47,646 bases of DNA, taken from positions 1 through 47,646 of the forward strand of contig NZ_MDHN01000018.1 in the NCBI RefSeq assembly GCF_001757105.1. Reading direction: 5' to 3'. Of this stretch, positions 9,928 through 18,155 are shown piece after piece. The notes under the pieces were generated by a model, which worked only from the letters and a program-made list of their open reading frames with translations, was not told the origin of the DNA and did not search any database. The stretch comes from Alteromonas confluentis. GTDB taxonomy: Bacteria; Pseudomonadota; Gammaproteobacteria; Enterobacterales; Alteromonadaceae. The position numbers and the translations under genes are program-made. Position 1 is the stretch's first letter. Each line of letters opens with the position of its first letter.

Positions 9928-9973
9928 AAGCGGTGTAAATCCGACAATGTGTCGGCAATTTGCGCCGCTTTTT
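9928..9973 (+). terminator. Terminator of the chemoreceptor gene
   Basis: AAGCGG (9928-9933) pairs with CCGCTT (9965-9970), with an inner stem CCGAC/GTCGG and a T-run. It begins 13 nt after the stop codon. Confidence 0.65.
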
Positions 9974-10139
9974 AATTGTTAAAAGAACTGTAAATCTCTA
10001 TCCCACCACATAAACCAATGATAGATTTAACTTTTCTATACTTTGCACATTAATTGCAGTCAACGCTTATAACAATCTTGTCGAAAGACAAATTGCCTGT
10101 TCAGCAAGTTGGCATCAGGCTGCTTTAAAGGAGTAATGA

Positions 10140-10715
10140 ATGAAAAGTAAAATAAAAATGATAACAAGCGCACTGGTACTGGCGACGATTGTCGCGGTTT
10201 CTGGTTGTGCGTCAATGGGTCAAGGCACCATAGCTGAGAAACGAGAAGCGATTATTACCATGCAAGATGTCGCGCTGGCTAAACTGTATAAAGAAAAACC
10301 TGATGTTCGTGCCCAAATCGAAACGGCACCAGGCTATGCTGTGTTCAGTAATGCCAACGTGAATGTGATTTTTGTTTCTGCCGGAACAGGCTACGGCGTG
10401 GTGAACGATAATGCCACCGGTCGTCAGGTCTATATGAACATGGCTGAAGGCGGTGTCGGTTTAGGGATTGGTGCAAAAGATTACCGCATAGTCATGGTAT
10501 TCCATTCTCGCAAGGCTATGGATTACTTCGAAAAGAATGGTTGGACAGCCGGCGGCAATGCCGATGCAACAGCTAAAGCGGGTCAGAAGGGGGTTTCCGT
10601 TGAAGGTGAAGGCTATCTCGGCGATATCACTGTGTATACGCTGACAGAATCTGGTCTATCGCTACAAGCAACAGTGAAAGGCACAAAATTCTGGGTAGAC
10701 AAAGCCCTCAACTAA
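10140..10715 (+). CDS. YSC84/SYLF-domain lipoprotein
   Basis: This is a 191-aa exported lipoprotein with the lipobox VSGC (Cys23). The remainder is an Ysc84 (SYLF, lipid-binding) domain, recognisable by APGYAVFSNANVN, GYGVV near the centre, GGVGLGIGAKDYRIV and GVSVEGEGYLGDI. Bacterial members are small periplasmic proteins that probably bind lipids; their physiological role is not settled. AAAGGAG lies 6 nt before the ATG. It stands alone, with a 224-nt gap upstream and a 290-nt gap to arsR. Confidence 0.87.
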   Translation: MKSKIKMITSALVLATIVAVSGCASMGQGTIAEKREAIITMQDVALAKLYKEKPDVRAQIETAPGYAVFSNANVNVIFVSAGTGYGVVNDNATGRQVYMNMAEGGVGLGIGAKDYRIVMVFHSRKAMDYFEKNGWTAGGNADATAKAGQKGVSVEGEGYLGDITVYTLTESGLSLQATVKGTKFWVDKALN

Positions 10716-10935
10716 TTTCAGCTAACAAACCAGACACGGTGACAACTCAGATATGATGAAACGCCTGAAATGGTAACAGACACCCGCGAATTAACGTCGC
10801 ATTGTGCATCGCTTCTATGGCAAAGTCCTGTACATAGGTCTTGCTTGGAAGCGGTGGCAACAGATATGGCCAAAGCTCTGGATCAATCACAACATCAAAT
10901 AATACGCCTATATCACTAACCGTTAACTCTCCTTA

Positions 10936-10995
10936 TTGACATGCGAGCTAACACATGTGAAATTACACATATGTGAAAAAACGTATGTGTAATTT
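10936..10995 (+). promoter_or_regulatory. arsR promoter region with ArsR operator-like inverted repeat
   Basis: A perfect 12-bp inverted repeat, AAATTACACATA (10960-10971) and TATGTGTAATTT (10984-10995), is separated by 12 nt. It lies 11 nt before the preferred arsR ATG. A TTGACA (10936-10941) upstream could be the -35 box; I do not see a clear -10. ArsR repressors autoregulate through dyads of this kind next to their own gene and dissociate on binding As(III). The repeat covers the alternative GTG start at 10973, which argues against that start. Confidence 0.7.
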
Positions 10996-11005
10996 GATTC
11001 ATTCT

Positions 11006-11341
11006 ATGGATGTACTGCAACTATTTAAATGCCTAAGCGACGATACCCGCCTTAAGTGTGTGATGTTAATTCATTGCTTTGGCGAGGCGTGTGTGTGCGA
11101 ACTTATGGAAGCGCTGGCCCTGGACCAACCCAAAATATCCCGCCATTTAGCGCAGCTGCGAAAGTGCGGCATTTTGCTCGATGAGCGTCGGGGGAAATGG
11201 ATGTATTACCGCTTACAGCCTGAATTATCAAAGGCTGCACGCACTATTATTAGCACAGCGGTTGATTGTCAAAATAATGAATTTGACGCCCTTAAAGCAA
11301 AGTTCACCCGCTGTCAGATCAGTGACTCACGCTGCTGTTAA
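11006..11341 (+). CDS. arsR: Arsenic-responsive repressor ArsR
   Basis: This is a winged-helix ArsR/SmtB repressor, close to E. coli plasmid ArsR in sequence (LQLFKCLSDDTRLKCVMLI, QPKISRHLAQLRKCGILLDE). The As(III) site is in the recognition helix: ACVCELM keeps two of the classical three cysteines (CxC), with Met where the third usually is; C-terminal cysteines could substitute. I use the ATG at 11006, giving 111 aa. No good ribosome site precedes it, so leaderless or weak initiation is possible. A GTG at 10973 would extend the protein by 11 residues but lies in the operator. It is first gene of the ars operon. Confidence 0.93.
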   Translation: MDVLQLFKCLSDDTRLKCVMLIHCFGEACVCELMEALALDQPKISRHLAQLRKCGILLDERRGKWMYYRLQPELSKAARTIISTAVDCQNNEFDALKAKFTRCQISDSRCC

Positions 11342-11372
11342 CCGCGACTGAAAACATTAAGCAAGGAATATG

Positions 11373-11846
11373 ATGAAAATATTATTTATCTGCACACACA
11401 ACCGTTGTCGCAGCATTTTAAGTGAAGCCATCACCAATAAAATAGGCGAAGGTGTGATTGAGGCGCGCAGTGCGGGTAGTCAGCCCGTTGGTGAAGTGCA
11501 CCCGCTGTCAGTGAAGTATTTAGAAGAAACGGGCTATCACACTGAGAATTTGCGCAGTCAGTCCTGGGATGAATTCGAGGCATTTGAGGCTGATTTAGTG
11601 ATCACTGTTTGTGACTCTGCCGCTGGCGAAACCTGTCCGGTATGGTTTGGGAAAAGCGTAAAAGCCCATTGGGGACTTTCTGACCCGTCGAAGGTAACCG
11701 GTACAGAAGATGAAATTAAAGCGGCTTTCCTTGCCTGCATCGACATCATCGAAAAGCGTGCCTGTGAATTGCTTAGCATTGCGACACACAGCAACGATCC
11801 ATCTGCACTTCGCGCCGCTTTACAGACACTGGGGGCACAAGCCTGA
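11373..11846 (+). CDS. arsC: Arsenate reductase, low-molecular-weight phosphatase type
   Basis: This enzyme reduces arsenate to arsenite in the cytoplasm so that Acr3 can export it. The fold is that of low-molecular-weight tyrosine phosphatases. The P-loop CTHNRCRS has catalytic Cys7 and Arg13 (CX5R). Cys80 and Cys88 are placed like the redox pair of thioredoxin-coupled ArsC, and the acid loop DPSKV has Asp104. AAGGA lies 5 nt before the ATG at 11373; the ATG at 11370 directly before it is a possible alternative. It lies 31 nt after arsR, and its stop overlaps the arsH start by one base. Confidence 0.93.
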   Translation: MKILFICTHNRCRSILSEAITNKIGEGVIEARSAGSQPVGEVHPLSVKYLEETGYHTENLRSQSWDEFEAFEADLVITVCDSAAGETCPVWFGKSVKAHWGLSDPSKVTGTEDEIKAAFLACIDIIEKRACELLSIATHSNDPSALRAALQTLGAQA

Positions 11847-12562
11847 TGACTAAGATAACAGATCTGCCAAATATTGATGAGGGCCAGTGGCATGCGCCAA
11901 CATTCGATGCTTGCGCCCCATCATCGCTCACGCACAAGCCACGCATTTTACTGCTTTATGGTTCATTACGGGTCCGTTCATTCAGCCGCCTTCTCGTGGA
12001 AGAAGCTGCCCGTTTGCTTACCGCCATGGGTGCTGAAGCGAAGGTGTTTAATCCCGAAGGGCTCCCCCAAACCGATACCGAAGATGAGCACCATCCTAAA
12101 GTAAAAGAATTGCGTGAGTTGATGATGTGGTCTGAAGGCCAGGTTTGGTGTTCGCCAGAACGACATGGCGCAATGACCAGTATTTTCAAAAGTCAGATTG
12201 ACTGGGTGCCGTTAAGTATTGGTGGTATGCGTCCCACCCAAGGCAAAACCCTTGCGCTGATGCAGGTATGCGGTGGTTCACAGTCGTTTAATACGGTTAA
12301 TCAGATGCGTATTTTAGGTCGCTGGATGCGCATGGTCACCATTCCTAATCAGTCGTCGGTGCCTAAAGCTTTCCTCGAATTTGAAGAAGATGGACGAATG
12401 AAGCCGTCGCCTTTTTACAACCGCGTTGTGGATGTGATGGAAGAGCTGATGAAATTCACCCTGATGCTGCGTGGCAACAAAGATTATTTTGTCGACCGCT
12501 ATTCTGAACGGGTTGAAAGTGCTGAAGAGCTCAGCAAACGCGTAAACCAAAAATCAATCTAA
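11846..12562 (+). CDS. arsH: ArsH, NADPH-dependent flavin oxidoreductase of arsenic resistance
   Basis: ArsH is an FMN protein of the flavodoxin-like NADPH oxidoreductase fold. It oxidises trivalent organoarsenicals to less toxic pentavalent forms and can reduce quinones or metals. Here 238 aa show the FMN loop [12 protein letters not shown] (about 37-48), the family segment [19 protein letters not shown], and the C-terminal [12 protein letters not shown]. It is translationally coupled to arsC (TGATG overlap) and followed by acr3 after 10 nt, so it is part of the ars operon. Confidence 0.95.
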   Translation: MTKITDLPNIDEGQWHAPTFDACAPSSLTHKPRILLLYGSLRVRSFSRLLVEEAARLLTAMGAEAKVFNPEGLPQTDTEDEHHPKVKELRELMMWSEGQVWCSPERHGAMTSIFKSQIDWVPLSIGGMRPTQGKTLALMQVCGGSQSFNTVNQMRILGRWMRMVTIPNQSSVPKAFLEFEEDGRMKPSPFYNRVVDVMEELMKFTLMLRGNKDYFVDRYSERVESAEELSKRVNQKSI

Positions 12563-12572
12563 GGGCAGGATA

Positions 12573-13589
12573 ATGGGATTATTTGAACGCTTTTTATCGG
12601 TCTGGGTTGCTCTCGCCATTATTACGGGTCTGGTGGCAGGCAGTCTGTTTCCGGATTTATTTGCAGCGGTAGCTGGGCTGGAATATGCCCATGTAAATCT
12701 GGTAATTGCGGTTCTTATCTGGCTGATGATTTATCCGATGATGGTACAGGTGGACTTTTCCTCTATCAAAGATGTGGGTAAAAAACCTAAAGGATTGGTA
12801 TTAACGCTTGTGATCAACTGGCTGGTAAAACCCTTCTCTATGGCGTTTTTGGGTTGGCTGTTCTTTAAAGGCCTGTTTGCTGATTGGGTCGACCCACAAA
12901 CCGCCAGCGAATACATTGCCGGTATGATTTTACTGGGTGTAGCGCCCTGCACGGCCATGGTATTTGTATGGAGCCAGCTAACGAAAGGCGATGCAAACTA
13001 CACACTGGTACAAGTCTCAGTAAACGATATCATCATGATTTTTGCCTTTGCGCCTCTGGCCGCTTTTCTGCTTGGCGTAACCGATATCACGGTTCCCTGG
13101 GATACGTTGCTGTTGTCTGTTGTACTGTACGTATTAATTCCACTGGTGGCCGGCGTATTCACTCGCAAAGCGCTGGATAACCACAACAACCACCAGCGGT
13201 TAAACCGTTTTCTTGCCACCATGAAACCCTGGTCGATTATTGGTTTACTGGCCACTGTGGTGCTATTGTTCGGTTTTCAGTCTGAAACCATCATCGCCGA
13301 TCCACAGGCCATTGTTCTAATAGCGATTCCCCTGCTTATCCAGACTTATGGTATTTTCGCTATTGGATATTGGCTGGCGAAAAAAATGGGGCTATCGCAT
13401 CAGGTGGCCGCACCGGCCTGTATGATTGGCACCTCGAATTTTTTCGAGCTGGCAGTGGCCGTCGCCATTTCACTGTTTGGCTTGCACTCCGGCGCAGCCT
13501 TGGCGACCGTTGTGGGTGTGCTTGTTGAAGTGCCGGTGATGTTGTCGCTGGTGTGGTTTGCTAATCGAACTCGACATTGGTTTGCCTGA
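12573..13589 (+). CDS. acr3: Arsenite efflux permease, ACR3 family
   Basis: This is a ten-helix inner-membrane carrier of the BART superfamily that extrudes As(III) using the proton gradient. Family motifs include [15 protein letters not shown] (TM2), [25 protein letters not shown] with the essential Cys in TM4, and the TM9 segment [21 protein letters not shown] with a second conserved Cys. It is 338 aa, typical for bacterial ACR3. It is the last gene of arsR-arsC-arsH-acr3 and ends in a strong terminator. No arsenite methylase or ArsB is present here. Confidence 0.96.
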   Translation: MGLFERFLSVWVALAIITGLVAGSLFPDLFAAVAGLEYAHVNLVIAVLIWLMIYPMMVQVDFSSIKDVGKKPKGLVLTLVINWLVKPFSMAFLGWLFFKGLFADWVDPQTASEYIAGMILLGVAPCTAMVFVWSQLTKGDANYTLVQVSVNDIIMIFAFAPLAAFLLGVTDITVPWDTLLLSVVLYVLIPLVAGVFTRKALDNHNNHQRLNRFLATMKPWSIIGLLATVVLLFGFQSETIIADPQAIVLIAIPLLIQTYGIFAIGYWLAKKMGLSHQVAAPACMIGTSNFFELAVAVAISLFGLHSGAALATVVGVLVEVPVMLSLVWFANRTRHWFA

Positions 13590-13619
13590 ATTCGCCGCAA
13601 CCAAACAAAATTCACAATA

Positions 13620-13666
13620 AAAAAAGGCAGTGTCTGGATTCAATCAGATACTGCCTTTGTTTTTTC
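13620..13666 (+). terminator. Bidirectional terminator between acr3 and the M16 peptidase
   Basis: AAAGGCAGT (13623-13631) pairs with ACTGCCTTT (13650-13658), with inner TCTG/CAGA pairing. A-rich and T-rich flanks on the two sides serve the convergent genes acr3 (+) and the peptidase (-). Confidence 0.85.
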
Positions 13667-13677
13667 AAAGTAGAAGA

Positions 13678-16395
13678 TTACTCGATGTCGAGCATCACCA
13701 CTTTGCCCATTTTCTCAAGTTCTGCTTTGTACAACGAAGCGTCCCCTACAATCATGTAGACAATATTGTCGGTGGTAAATAGGTCAGACTGTTCGCGTAC
13801 ATCCTCCAGCGTGAGCTTGTCATATTCCTGCTGTAGCAGCATTGGATAATTCAGAGGTTTACCCTGCATCAGACTGGACTGAATTTCAGAAAGCACACTG
13901 TTGTTAGTCTCAAATGAACCCGGCAGCTTGCGAACCTCGGTAGTAACCGTTTCCGAAAGCTCAGTTGCTGTAGCCGGATTCTTACCGTTATATTCTTTCA
14001 TTTCACGGTCGATTTCGTTAATAGAGTCAACGGTTTTATCGCTCTGAACCGGCGCATAGGCGAACCATGGACGCATACCCGCCGTGGTCAGCGACATGGT
14101 ACGGGCACCGTAGGCCCAACCTTTGTCCTCACGTAGATTCATATTCAGACGTGCCGTGAATTTGCCGCCAACGATAGCGTTAGCGGTGTCGATTGCCAGC
14201 GCATCTTCATCGGTAATCGAGGGAATTAATTTACCCGCCAGAATCAACGACTGCGGTGAGTCCGGGCGATCAGCCAGATAGAACGTCCGGCCCTTCACTT
14301 GCGGCACATCAGCAATCTCTTTTTTACCGGCTTTACCAGAAACATTCCATTCACCGAAGCTATCGTTCAGCATGGCTTTCAGCGTCGATTTCTCAATATC
14401 GCCTACCACGATGATTTGCGCATTATCCGGACGTAACCAGGTGCTATGGAAATCTTTCAGCGTTTTAGTGGTAATGTTGCCCACTGACTCATTGGTACCG
14501 GAACCGGTTAGCGGCATGCCATAAGGATGATCGTTACCGAACAGCAACGGCGGTAGTTCCCGGAAAGCAAGCTGAACGGGCTGAGATTTCTCCTGTGCGA
14601 TATTCGACAGCCAGATTGGCTTCAGCTTAGTCAGATCATTATCTCGCATTGCCGGTTTTTGAATCACTTCACTGAAAAGCGACAGTGCAGGCTTCAGATT
14701 CGCCGTCAGCGATTGTAGATGGGCATAAGAACTGTCCAGCGATGCGCCGAAATAACTGGCTGCACCCAGCCTATCCATTTCAGTTTTATATGCCTCGCCA
14801 TCAGTTTTACCACTGCCCTCTTCCAGCATTCGCATGGTCATAGAAGACGTTCCCAGCGGATAGCCATTGGCATCAGCGGCGTAACCACTGTTAAACACCA
14901 CGCGCATGGAAACATCAGGCACCGCATCCCGCTTAACAAAATAAACGGAAATGCCGTTGTCCAGCTTGAACTCTTCAGGCGTCGGGAACGCAAGTTCAGG
15001 CATTTCGGTGACTTCAGGCAATGTAGAGCGATCTGCGCTTTCACTGCTCACAGCATAATTGGGGAACGGACGCACAATCACCTGATGAAACCCGCCGCTC
15101 AGCCACGCTTTTGCGACCTCGTTGAGATCTTTTGGTGTTGCACCGGCATAGCGCTCGAGACTCTCCATATAGTGATTTGAATCATCGGCGTAAAGCTCAC
15201 CTTCGGCCAGCACGTTTGCCTTTCCACCGAAGCCGCCGATTTTCTCCATACCGCGAATCGTCCGCGACAACGTGCGCATACGGGCACCGTCCAGCTCAGA
15301 CTTGGTTACCTTAGACTTCACCAGCTTTGTGATTTCTTCATCAATGATAGCGGAAACCTCTTCTTCATCAGCGCCGTCTGCCAGCGTCACTTCTACATTG
15401 AAAATACTGGCAAGGGTGTGTTCTTCAACATAAGCACTGACGCCGGTAGCCAGTTTTTCTTTTTCAACCAAACGTTGATAAAGGCGCGATGTTTTACCTT
15501 CACCGGCAATTTTTGCCAGCAGGTTCAGTGCTTCAATATCATCGGTAGTACGACCTGCCACCGGCCACACGCGATAAATTCTCTCGGCAGCGACCTTATC
15601 GAAGACTTCTTCATAGCTGCTGATTTCTTTTTCCGGCACATAAGATCTCAGGCGTTTGACTGGCGGCCCTGGCGGTATATCACCGAAGTAATGTTCGACC
15701 TTTTGTTTGGCGGCTTCAGCAGTAATATCACCGGCCAGTACAATAACGGTATTCGCCGCGCCGTAATATTGCTTAAACCAGTCTTTCACGTCGTCCAGGC
15801 TCGCGGCATTGAGATCTTCCATGGAGCCAATGGTGCTCCAGCGATACGGATGGCCTTCCGGAAAAATCCCTTCCAGCAAACTATATTCAGCTTTACGATA
15901 TGGTGAGTTATCGCCCTGGCGTTTCTCGTTCTGTACAACGCCACGCTGGTTATCCAACTTTTCCTGCGTAATCGCCCCGAGTAAATGCCCCATGCGGTCC
16001 GATTCCATCCAAAGCGCCAAATCGACAGCCGTAGACGGCACGTTCTGGAAATAATTCGTGCGATCAAACCAGGTGGTTCCGTTCATGTCGGTGGCACCGA
16101 CCTGTTCGAACGGCTTAAAGTATTCGCCGTCATAGTTCTCAGAACCGTTAAACATAAGGTGCTCGAACAAATGGGCAAAACCGGTTTTGCCTGGTTTTTC
16201 GTCTTTTGAGCCTACGTTGTACCACACCGAAACCGCCACAATCGGCGCCTTATGGTCTTCGTGAACCAGTAAGGTTAATCCATTGTCGAGTTCATAGCGT
16301 GTGTGGGGAATTTCGAGACTCTTAACGTCGATAGATTGCGCAAATAGGCTGGTGTGCGTAACCGCGAGAGCGGCCAGCAGAAGCGTCTTTTTCAT
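13678..16395 (-). CDS. M16 family zinc metallopeptidase, exported
   Basis: This is a pitrilysin-type protease of 905 aa with two tandem M16 units of about 450 residues each. The signal peptide (residues 1-20, ending SLFAQ) indicates a periplasmic or membrane-associated enzyme. The inverted zinc motif HLFEH is at residues 75-79 (His75, catalytic Glu78, His79), with the third ligand probably Glu157 in NEKRQ. The second half (from about 470) lacks the zinc motif, as is normal for the regulatory half. It appears monocistronic, with the terminator shared with acr3. Its substrate is unknown. Confidence 0.93.
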   Translation of the reverse strand: MKKTLLLAALAVTHTSLFAQSIDVKSLEIPHTRYELDNGLTLLVHEDHKAPIVAVSVWYNVGSKDEKPGKTGFAHLFEHLMFNGSENYDGEYFKPFEQVGATDMNGTTWFDRTNYFQNVPSTAVDLALWMESDRMGHLLGAITQEKLDNQRGVVQNEKRQGDNSPYRKAEYSLLEGIFPEGHPYRWSTIGSMEDLNAASLDDVKDWFKQYYGAANTVIVLAGDITAEAAKQKVEHYFGDIPPGPPVKRLRSYVPEKEISSYEEVFDKVAAERIYRVWPVAGRTTDDIEALNLLAKIAGEGKTSRLYQRLVEKEKLATGVSAYVEEHTLASIFNVEVTLADGADEEEVSAIIDEEITKLVKSKVTKSELDGARMRTLSRTIRGMEKIGGFGGKANVLAEGELYADDSNHYMESLERYAGATPKDLNEVAKAWLSGGFHQVIVRPFPNYAVSSESADRSTLPEVTEMPELAFPTPEEFKLDNGISVYFVKRDAVPDVSMRVVFNSGYAADANGYPLGTSSMTMRMLEEGSGKTDGEAYKTEMDRLGAASYFGASLDSSYAHLQSLTANLKPALSLFSEVIQKPAMRDNDLTKLKPIWLSNIAQEKSQPVQLAFRELPPLLFGNDHPYGMPLTGSGTNESVGNITTKTLKDFHSTWLRPDNAQIIVVGDIEKSTLKAMLNDSFGEWNVSGKAGKKEIADVPQVKGRTFYLADRPDSPQSLILAGKLIPSITDEDALAIDTANAIVGGKFTARLNMNLREDKGWAYGARTMSLTTAGMRPWFAYAPVQSDKTVDSINEIDREMKEYNGKNPATATELSETVTTEVRKLPGSFETNNSVLSEIQSSLMQGKPLNYPMLLQQEYDKLTLEDVREQSDLFTTDNIVYMIVGDASLYKAELEKMGKVVMLDIE

Positions 16396-16530
16396 GAGTT
16401 CTGTCCGTAGTAATTATTTTAGGGGCATTGAAGCGAAGCGGCCATGTATAAGCCACAACCCGGCCAACGTCTTTGTGGCCAATTTTTATACTAGCGGATA
16501 TTTGAACTGGGTGTGACGAAAAAAACGTTA

Positions 16531-16878
16531 CTAAATATAAATATCCAGATGCTTAATTTTATCTCCATTTTCTGCATCTGGTTCAGCATCCTGATGTTCC
16601 TGCTCCTCTTTCAGATGTGCATTGTTTTCCTTGGCCTCATGTTCTTCGGCCATATGCCCATCCCGGCCATACAAGTCATCATGCTCATGGCGGTTCTGCT
16701 GATATTGCTTCCGCTCCTGTTCGCTGCTGACACGGCGCTCTTCATCGTGCTCCATTCGTTCATGTTCACCAAGCGCTTCAATACGGGTAATCTTGCCAAT
16801 TTTTTGCACGCGATTTCGAAATTGAACCCGCGCACGGCTATCCCGGGGAAGAATGGGAAACAGCAAATCATTTACCAT
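16531..16878 (-). CDS. Small highly charged protein of unknown function
   Basis: This gene encodes a 115-aa product with GGAAG 7 nt upstream of the ATG. Residues 1-40 look globular and basic (IGKITRIEALGEHER). Residues 40-110 are rich in Glu, His, Lys and Gln, without a membrane segment, and are probably a long helix or disordered. An antiphase frame on the plus strand (16513-16935) encodes a very hydrophobic string; I judge that a shadow because it lacks a ribosome site. The gene lies upstream of the M16 peptidase on the same strand. No function can be assigned. Confidence 0.6.
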   Translation of the reverse strand: MVNDLLFPILPRDSRARVQFRNRVQKIGKITRIEALGEHERMEHDEERRVSSEQERKQYQQNRHEHDDLYGRDGHMAEEHEAKENNAHLKEEQEHQDAEPDAENGDKIKHLDIYI

Positions 16879-16954
16879 AATTTCGCTTCCATTTATGACA
16901 ATCCTTTCACAAACACGTCAGTTTCACCCCTTTAAACTGAAGGATATAACTTAT

Positions 16955-16970
16955 GACCAAACATTTGGTC
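16955..16970. promoter_or_regulatory. Palindrome GACCAAA-CA-TTTGGTC, possible operator
   Basis: A perfect 7-bp inverted repeat with a 2-nt centre lies between the divergent start of the 16878 gene and the his promoter (-35 at 17001). The compact symmetry is typical of TetR-type operators, but no such regulator is nearby. It could serve either direction. Confidence 0.4.
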
Positions 16971-17000
16971 TAATAATTCCCTAAAAAAGCCGTTTTGGGG

Positions 17001-17029
17001 TTGATTTAGCGCAGCCGATTAGCTAATGT
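17001..17029 (+). promoter_or_regulatory. Histidine operon promoter
   Basis: TTGATT (17001-17006) and TAATGT (17024-17029) are separated by 17 nt. This would start the transcript near 17036, about 30 nt before the leader peptide. Confidence 0.6.
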
Positions 17030-17064
17030 TTGCCGCGTCTAAAGATTGGAAAGAATTACGTTAC

Positions 17065-17109
17065 ATGTTTAATTGCGCTGCGAACCATCACCACCATCAT
17101 AAAGCATAG
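17065..17109 (+). CDS. hisL: His operon leader peptide
   Basis: This is a 14-codon open frame, MFNCAANHHHHHKA, with five consecutive histidine codons (17086-17100). The hallmark His run, its place between promoter and terminator, and the hisG gene downstream make the call secure despite the tiny size. Ribosome stalling at the His codons when charged tRNA-His is scarce would favour the antiterminator fold. Confidence 0.92.
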   Translation: MFNCAANHHHHHKA

Positions 17110-17123
17110 CCTTTCAGGTTTGT

Positions 17124-17203
17124 GCTGGAAGGTTATTTGTTCCTTCCAGCGGCGCAGATAAAGAATTCTCGACCCCCGGAAGGAAACTTCCGGGGGTTTT
17201 TCG
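17124..17203 (+). terminator. his attenuator: antiterminator hairpin and terminator
   Basis: One hairpin is GCTGGAAGG (17124-17132) with CCTTCCAGC (17142-17150). The terminator is CCCCCGGAAG (17173-17182) with CTTCCGGGGG (17187-17196) plus five T. CCTTCC (17142-17147) can pair instead with GGAAGG (17178-17183), which would break the terminator. This gives the mutually exclusive folds of classical enterobacterial his attenuation. Confidence 0.88.
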
Positions 17204-17246
17204 TTTTAGCAGCTTCAAATCAGGTTCATAAAAGAGGAATGTTCAC

Positions 17247-18149
17247 ATGGGTGACAGCAAACGTCTGCGTATTGCAGTTCAAAAATCAGGCCGTTTAAGC
17301 GATGACAGCATCGCGCTGCTAAAAGCGATCGGTATTAAACTCTACATTCGCGACCGCCTCCTCATTGCCCATTCAACCAATGAGCCTATCGATTTGTTAC
17401 GCGTTCGCGACGACGACATTCCGGGCCTGGTTATGGACGGTATTGTTGACCTGGGCTTCATCGGCGAAAACGAGCTGGAAGAAAAGATGCTTGAGCGCCA
17501 GTCTGCAAACAAAGCGGCAGATTTCGAAGTACTGCGTCGTCTGGATTACGGGGGTTGCCGTTTGTCTATCGCGGTACCGCAGGAAATGAAATACGACGGT
17601 ATTCAGTCGTTGGAAGGTAAAAAAGTCGCGACAACTTACCCTTACCTGTTAGAACGTTATTTCAAAGAAAATAATATCAATGCCCGTGCAGTCATGCTCA
17701 CAGGCTCTGTAGAAGTTGCTCCCCGCGCTGGCGTGGCCGATGCGATTTGTGACCTGGTTTCTACCGGTGCAACCTTAGAAGCCAACGGCTTGGTCGAAGA
17801 AGACGTGATTTTCCGCTCTAAAGCCGTGCTCATCCAACGTGCTGACGGTGCCCTGTCTGATGAGAAACAGGCGCTGGTTAACCGTCTTGTTCCGCGCATC
17901 GATGGCGTAATTCAGGCCAAAGAAAGCAAGTACATCATGCTGCACGCGCCGAAAGCTTACCTGGAACAAGTAAAGAGTTTACTGCCAGGCGCTGAGAACC
18001 CTACCGTACTGCCTCTTGCTGGGTCTGACGATGCGGTAGCGGTACACGTGGTCAGCCCTGAAGACTTATTCTGGGAAACCATGGAGAAGCTTAAATCCTT
18101 AGGTTGTCGTTCTATTCTGGTTATGCCAATTGAAAAAATGATGGGTTAA
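17247..18149 (+). CDS. hisG: ATP phosphoribosyltransferase HisG (long form)
   Basis: HisG catalyses the first, feedback-inhibited step of histidine synthesis, joining ATP and PRPP to phosphoribosyl-ATP. The protein is 300 aa, the long form that carries its own C-terminal ACT-like regulatory domain (about residues 225-300) and needs no HisZ. N-terminal [11 protein letters not shown] and the PRPP loop region around [22 protein letters not shown] are characteristic. GAGGAA lies 9 nt before the ATG. It is the first structural gene after the attenuator. Confidence 0.98.
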   Translation: MGDSKRLRIAVQKSGRLSDDSIALLKAIGIKLYIRDRLLIAHSTNEPIDLLRVRDDDIPGLVMDGIVDLGFIGENELEEKMLERQSANKAADFEVLRRLDYGGCRLSIAVPQEMKYDGIQSLEGKKVATTYPYLLERYFKENNINARAVMLTGSVEVAPRAGVADAICDLVSTGATLEANGLVEEDVIFRSKAVLIQRADGALSDEKQALVNRLVPRIDGVIQAKESKYIMLHAPKAYLEQVKSLLPGAENPTVLPLAGSDDAVAVHVVSPEDLFWETMEKLKSLGCRSILVMPIEKMMG

Positions 18150-18155
18150 TCTGCC

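Noticed and set aside
10747..10931. Minus-strand open stretch of about 60 codons before arsR (FDVVIDPELWPYLL, TYVQDFAIEA)
   Set aside because: It has no proper start codon or ribosome site. The N-terminal style faintly recalls IS5/IS4-type transposases, so it may be a degraded remnant, but the similarity is too weak to call.
16513..16935. Plus-strand 140-aa hydrophobic frame
   Set aside because: It is the antisense of the charged 115-aa gene; Glu/His codons read backwards give hydrophobic residues, and there is no ribosome site.
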